Source of the DNA: Pseudomonas fluorescens
GTDB lineage: Bacteria; Pseudomonadota; Gammaproteobacteria; Pseudomonadales; Pseudomonadaceae
DNA: 53,313 bases
Assembly (NCBI RefSeq): GCF_018614775.1
Contig: NZ_JAGGOF010000051.1
Coordinates: 1 to 53,313 of the forward strand
Direction of reading: 5' to 3'
Shown one piece after another: positions 49,775-53,313 of the stretch. A program made the position numbers and the translations under genes. Under the pieces are notes generated by a model that saw only the letters and a list, made by a program, of their open reading frames with translations, did not search any database and was not told the DNA's origin. The stretch's first letter is position 1. Every line of letters starts with the position of its first letter.

Positions 49775-49958
49775 TCACACACGGCGCTGTTGAACACAGC
49801 GCCGAATGCATTTCTGGAGCCCGCATAAGGTCGCCCGAATGCATGAAGCCACCGATACTCAGGACGTTATTTTTGAACACAGCGTTAATTGTCCCAAGCC
49901 AACCGCGCCTTGCCGGCGTGGCAGTGGACCCCAGCCACGAACTCAACGTGGGTAAACC
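49775..49958 (+). other. Gap between lepB and rnc with no supported gene
   Basis: This 184-base gap stands where P. aeruginosa and many relatives carry a small membrane-protein gene (DUF4845). Only a 39-codon open frame (49843-49962) is seen, with no ribosome site; its stop overlaps the rnc GTG (GTGA). It has no hydrophobic N-terminal helix like DUF4845. Confidence 0.5.
49782..49804 (+). other. Hairpin after lepB
   Basis: CGGCGCTGT pairs perfectly with ACAGCGCCG across TGAAC, seven bases past the lepB stop. There is no T run, so it may slow or process the message more than end it. The block TTGAACACAGCG occurs again at about 49872, a short direct repeat. Confidence 0.55.
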
Positions 49959-50648
49959 GTGAGCGTTTCTCTAAGCCGTCTCGAGCGCCAGCTCGGCTAC
50001 ACCTTCAAGGACCCGGACCTGATGCTCCTGGCCCTTACTCACCGCAGTTTTGCCGGGCGCAACAACGAGCGCCTGGAATTCCTCGGGGATGCGATTCTCA
50101 ACTTCGTCGCCGGTGAGGCGCTGTTCGAGCGCTTCCCGCTGGCCCGCGAAGGCCAGTTGTCGCGTTTGCGCGCGCGATTGGTGAAAGGTGAGACCCTGGC
50201 CGTACTGGCCCGTGGTTTCGACCTGGGCGACTACCTGCGCCTGGGCTCCGGCGAGTTGAAAAGCGGTGGTTTTCGCCGCGAATCGATCCTGGCCGACGCC
50301 CTGGAAGCGCTGATCGGCGCGATCTATCTGGATTCGGGCATGGAAATGGCCCGCGAGCGTGTGCTGGCCTGGCTGACGTCCGAGATCGACAGCCTGACGC
50401 TGGTGGACACCAACAAGGACCCGAAGACCCGTTTGCAGGAATTCCTGCAATCACGCAGCTGCGAGCTGCCGCGCTACGAAGTCGTGGATATCCAGGGTGA
50501 GCCGCATTGTCGAACCTTCTTCGTCGAATGCGAAGTCGTCTTACTGAATGAAAAAAGCCGGGGTCAGGGTGTGAGCCGTCGTATTGCCGAACAGGTAGCG
50601 GCCGCCGCAGCACTGATTGCCCTGGGCGTGGAGAATGGCAATGACTGA
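49959..50648 (+). CDS. rnc: Ribonuclease III
   Basis: A 229-residue double-strand-specific endoribonuclease that processes rRNA and many mRNAs. The catalytic signature [15 protein letters not shown] is present with the acidic residues, and a double-stranded RNA-binding domain ends the protein ([28 protein letters not shown]). The GTG at 49959 is the expected start. The end overlaps era by eight bases. RNase III often cuts its own leader; the hairpins upstream may be targets, which is inference. Confidence 0.97.
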   Translation: MSVSLSRLERQLGYTFKDPDLMLLALTHRSFAGRNNERLEFLGDAILNFVAGEALFERFPLAREGQLSRLRARLVKGETLAVLARGFDLGDYLRLGSGELKSGGFRRESILADALEALIGAIYLDSGMEMARERVLAWLTSEIDSLTLVDTNKDPKTRLQEFLQSRSCELPRYEVVDIQGEPHCRTFFVECEVVLLNEKSRGQGVSRRIAEQVAAAAALIALGVENGND

Positions 50649-51543
50649 TACAAACGTTACCCGCTGCGGCTATGTCGCCATCGTTGGCCGGCCGAACGTG
50701 GGCAAGTCCACATTGCTCAACCACATCCTCGGGCAGAAACTGGCGATCACCTCGCGCAAACCCCAGACCACCCGCCACAACATGCTGGGCATCAAGACCG
50801 AAGGCGCCGTCCAGGCGATCTACGTCGACACCCCGGGCATGCACAAGGGTGGCGAGAAGGCCTTGAACCGCTACATGAACAAGACTGCCTCGGCGGCGTT
50901 GAAAGACGTCGACGTGGTGATCTTCGTGGTCGACCGCACCAAATGGACCGAGGAAGACCAGATGGTCCTCGAGCGCGTCCAGTACGTGACCGGCCCGTTG
51001 ATCGTGGCGCTGAACAAGACCGACCGCATCGAGGACAAGGCCGAGCTGATGCCGCACCTGACCTGGTTGCAGGAACAGCTGCCCAACGCCCAGATCATCC
51101 CGATCTCTGCCCAGCATGGCCATAACCTCGACGCGCTGGAGCGGGTGATTGCCGACCACCTGCCGGAAAACGATCATTTCTTCCCTGAAGACCAGATCAC
51201 CGACCGCAGCAGCCGTTTCCTCGCCGCGGAGCTGGTGCGCGAGAAAATCATGCGTCAACTGGGCGCCGAGCTGCCGTACCAGATCACCGTCGAGATCGAA
51301 GAATTCAAGCAGCAGGGCAAGACCCTGCACATCCACGCCTTGATCCTCGTCGAACGTGACGGCCAGAAGAAGATCATCATTGGCGACAAGGGCGAGCGCA
51401 TCAAGCGCATCGGCACCGAGGCACGCAAGGACATGGAGCTGCTGTTCGACTCCAAGATCATGCTCAACCTGTGGGTCAAGGTGAAAGGCGGCTGGTCGGA
51501 CGACGAGCGGGCGTTGCGTTCGTTGGGTTACGGCGACCTCTGA
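50641..51543 (+). CDS. era: GTPase Era
   Basis: A 300-residue essential GTPase that binds the 3' end of 16S rRNA in 30S maturation. GTPase motifs [15 protein letters not shown] and NKTD are intact, and the C-terminal KH domain has [20 protein letters not shown]. The ATG at 50641 gives the family start and overlaps the end of rnc. A REP pair separates it from recO. Confidence 0.98.
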   Translation: MTDTNVTRCGYVAIVGRPNVGKSTLLNHILGQKLAITSRKPQTTRHNMLGIKTEGAVQAIYVDTPGMHKGGEKALNRYMNKTASAALKDVDVVIFVVDRTKWTEEDQMVLERVQYVTGPLIVALNKTDRIEDKAELMPHLTWLQEQLPNAQIIPISAQHGHNLDALERVIADHLPENDHFFPEDQITDRSSRFLAAELVREKIMRQLGAELPYQITVEIEEFKQQGKTLHIHALILVERDGQKKIIIGDKGERIKRIGTEARKDMELLFDSKIMLNLWVKVKGGWSDDERALRSLGYGDL

Positions 51544-51570
51544 TCTTTCTGCATACATGAGTTCCACTAC

Positions 51571-51660
51571 TGTGGGAGCGAGCCTGCTCGCGATAGCGGT
51601 CTGTCAGTCAACATCTGTGTTGAATATCAGTCCCTCATCGCGAGCAGGCTCGCTCCCACA
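51571..51660. repeat. REP pair between era and recO
   Basis: Arms TGTGGGAGCGAGCCTGCTCG from 51571 and its reverse complement ending at 51660. The spacer shares TGTTGAATATCAG with the pair near 42.0 kb. It splits the era-recO part of an otherwise tight operon. Confidence 0.92.
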
Positions 51661-51714
51661 GTGGTTTTTTGGTGTCCAGTCGTACTGTGTCCAGTCATTG
51701 AGAAACGCACCCAC

Positions 51715-52404
51715 ATGTCCCCCACCCAACCCATCGCCCAAGCCGCCTACGTCCTGCATTCGCGCGCCTACCGCGAAAGCAGCGCCCTGGTGGACTTCCT
51801 CACGCCTCAGGGGCGTTTGCGGGCGGTGTTGCGTGGGGCGCGGGGCAAGGCCGGGACGCTGGCGCGGCCATTCGTGCCGTTGGAAGTCGAGTTCCGCGGC
51901 CGAGGCGAGCTGAAGAATGTCGGGCGCATGGAAAGCTCGGGCGTCGCGGCCTGGCTCAACGGTGAGGCGTTGTTCAGCGGCTTGTACCTCAATGAACTGC
52001 TGATCCGCCTGCTGCCCGCCGAAGATCCCCATCCCGCCGTCTTCGATCACTACGCCGCGACACTGCTGGCCTTGGCCGAAGTCCGTCCGCTGGAGCCGTT
52101 GTTGCGCTCGTTCGAATGGCGGCTGCTGGACGACCTCGGCTATGGTTTTGCCCTGGACACCGACCTGCACGGTGCGCCCATCGCGGCGGACGGTCTGTAC
52201 CGCTTGCAAGTGGATGCTGGCCTGGAGCAGGTCTACCTGCTGCAACCGGGTCTGTTCAACGGCGCCGAGCTGTTGGCCATGGCCGAGGCCGACTGGAGTG
52301 CGCCGGGCGCGCTGTCGGCGGCCAAGCGCCTGATGCGCCAAGCCCTGGCGGTTCACCTGGGCGGCAGGCCGCTGGTCAGTCGCGAGCTGTTTCGCAAGCC
52401 CTGA
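51715..52404 (+). CDS. recO: DNA repair protein RecO
   Basis: A 229-residue protein that with RecR loads RecA on SSB-coated DNA. It has an N-terminal OB fold ([32 protein letters not shown]), then a helical domain. The ATG at 51715 matches the family start ([15 protein letters not shown]); the open frame further upstream runs into the REP region. It is 51 bases before pdxJ. The REP upstream may separate its translation from that of era. Confidence 0.95.
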   Translation: MSPTQPIAQAAYVLHSRAYRESSALVDFLTPQGRLRAVLRGARGKAGTLARPFVPLEVEFRGRGELKNVGRMESSGVAAWLNGEALFSGLYLNELLIRLLPAEDPHPAVFDHYAATLLALAEVRPLEPLLRSFEWRLLDDLGYGFALDTDLHGAPIAADGLYRLQVDAGLEQVYLLQPGLFNGAELLAMAEADWSAPGALSAAKRLMRQALAVHLGGRPLVSRELFRKP

Positions 52405-52455
52405 GCAACCCGTATGCTGTGGGCCGACTATTTGCCCATTCAGGAGCGCTTTTTC

Positions 52456-53199
52456 GTGAGCACCAGCCAACGCATTCTTCTCGGCGTGAACATCGACCAC
52501 GTCGCCACCCTCCGCCAGGCCCGGGGTACGCGCTACCCGGATCCGGTCAAGGCCGCACTGGACGCCGAAGAGGCGGGCGCCGACGGCATCACCGTGCACC
52601 TGCGTGAAGACCGTCGCCACATCCAGGAGCGCGACGTGCTGCTGCTCAAGGATGTGCTGCAAACCCGCATGAATTTCGAGATGGGCCTGACCGAAGAAAT
52701 GATGGCGTTCGCCGAGCGCATCCGCCCTGCGCACATCTGCCTGGTGCCGGAAACGCGCCAGGAACTGACCACCGAGGGCGGCCTGGACGTAGCGGGGCAA
52801 GAGTCGCGGATCAGCCTGGCGGTGGAGCGCCTGTCGAAGACCGGTGCCGAGATATCGCTGTTCATTGATGCCGACGAACGGCAGATCGAAGCCTCCAAGC
52901 GGGTCGGTGCCCCGGCCATCGAGCTGCACACCGGCCGTTATGCCGATGCCGAGACGCCTACTGACGTGGCTGACGAGTTGCAGCGGGTCGCCGATGGCGT
53001 CGCCTTCGGCCTGGCCCAGGGTCTGATCGTCAACGCCGGCCACGGCCTGCACTATCACAACGTCGCGGCCATCGCGGCCATCAAGGGCATCAACGAACTG
53101 AACATCGGTCATGCACTGGTGGCCCATGCGTTGTTCGTCGGGTTCAAGTCGGCGGTGGCGGAGATGAAAGCGTTGATCCTGGCGGCCGCGAAACCCTGA
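52456..53199 (+). CDS. pdxJ: Pyridoxine 5'-phosphate synthase PdxJ
   Basis: A 247-residue TIM-barrel enzyme that condenses 1-deoxyxylulose-5-phosphate with amino-acetone phosphate derivative in vitamin B6 synthesis. Family sequences: [39 protein letters not shown], and the phosphate-binding end [16 protein letters not shown]. The GTG at 52456 has AGGAG about ten bases upstream; the ATG at 52414 would add unlikely residues. It closes the lepA cluster. Confidence 0.97.
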   Translation: MSTSQRILLGVNIDHVATLRQARGTRYPDPVKAALDAEEAGADGITVHLREDRRHIQERDVLLLKDVLQTRMNFEMGLTEEMMAFAERIRPAHICLVPETRQELTTEGGLDVAGQESRISLAVERLSKTGAEISLFIDADERQIEASKRVGAPAIELHTGRYADAETPTDVADELQRVADGVAFGLAQGLIVNAGHGLHYHNVAAIAAIKGINELNIGHALVAHALFVGFKSAVAEMKALILAAAKP

Positions 53200-53215
53200 T
53201 CCAGACACTATCCCT

Positions 53216-53305
53216 TGTGGGAGCGAGCCTGCTCGCGATAGCGGCGGTACAGTCAACGATGATGTTGACTGTACCGCCGCTATCGCGAGCAGGCTCGCTC
53301 CCACA
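53216..53305. repeat. REPIN after pdxJ, perfect 42-base inverted repeat
   Basis: Left arm 53216-53257 and right arm 53264-53305 are exact reverse complements with the six-base loop GATGAT. Both REP cores and the whole spacer pair, unlike other copies in the window where the spacer has diverged. It may also serve as the 3' end of the pdxJ transcript. Confidence 0.95.
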
Positions 53306-53313
53306 TTGGCTTG

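Overview
The window is chromosomal DNA from a Pseudomonas of the fluorescens group. This is inferred from high GC, pseudomonad gene content, and many copies of the fluorescens-type REP/REPIN palindrome (core GTGGGAGCGAGCCTGCTCGC). It is almost entirely core genome: about 47 complete or near-complete protein genes, one partial gene at the left edge (rsmE) and one frameshifted gene (mqsR). No rRNA, tRNA, CRISPR array, insertion sequence or prophage was seen.

Layout. (1) 1-1.1 kb: 3' end of rsmE, then a short-chain dehydrogenase whose reading frame runs into a REP. (2) 1.2-17.9 kb, minus strand: the complete alginate operon in the order algD-alg8-alg44-algK-algE-algG-algX-algL-algI-algJ-algF-algA. 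It makes GDP-mannuronate (AlgA, AlgD), polymerises it under c-di-GMP control (Alg8, Alg44), moves it through the periplasm and outer membrane (AlgK, AlgE, AlgX), epimerises it (AlgG), degrades stray polymer (AlgL) and O-acetylates it (AlgI, AlgJ, AlgF, AlgX). The operon holds several repeat elements, one lying in frame inside the start of algK. A leader of about 0.8 kb precedes algD. (3) 18.7-26.3 kb: yaaA, a polysaccharide-deacetylase-like secreted protein with an altered metal site, a PIN-PhoH ATPase, moaCDE (molybdopterin), rhlB (RNA helicase) and a carboxylesterase. (4) 26.7-30.9 kb: the aapJQMP general amino-acid ABC transporter. (5) 31.0-31.8 kb: an mqsRA toxin-antitoxin locus with a frameshifted toxin, an intact antitoxin and an intact operator-like palindrome. 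(6) 32-38.8 kb: CynX/NimT-type MFS transporter, NTF2-like protein, GIY-YIG protein, GST-like protein, an orphan Ig-like 97-residue protein, a candidate small RNA, yejK, an HU-type protein and rlmF. (7) 39-46.9 kb: valS, a small conserved protein, holC and pepA (minus strand), divergent from lptF-lptG (plus strand). (8) 47.1-53.2 kb: lepA-lepB-rnc-era-recO-pdxJ.

Most of the window is ordinary. The points that deserve attention are the REPIN inside the AlgK signal region, other repeats inside the alginate operon, the decayed MqsR toxin, the lptG/lepA junction (in P. aeruginosa lepA follows the algU-muc cluster), the absence of the usual small gene between lepB and rnc, a possible plus-strand small RNA near 35.7 kb, and a REPIN near the right edge that forms a perfect 42-bp inverted repeat. 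I found no convincing wholly new multi-gene system.
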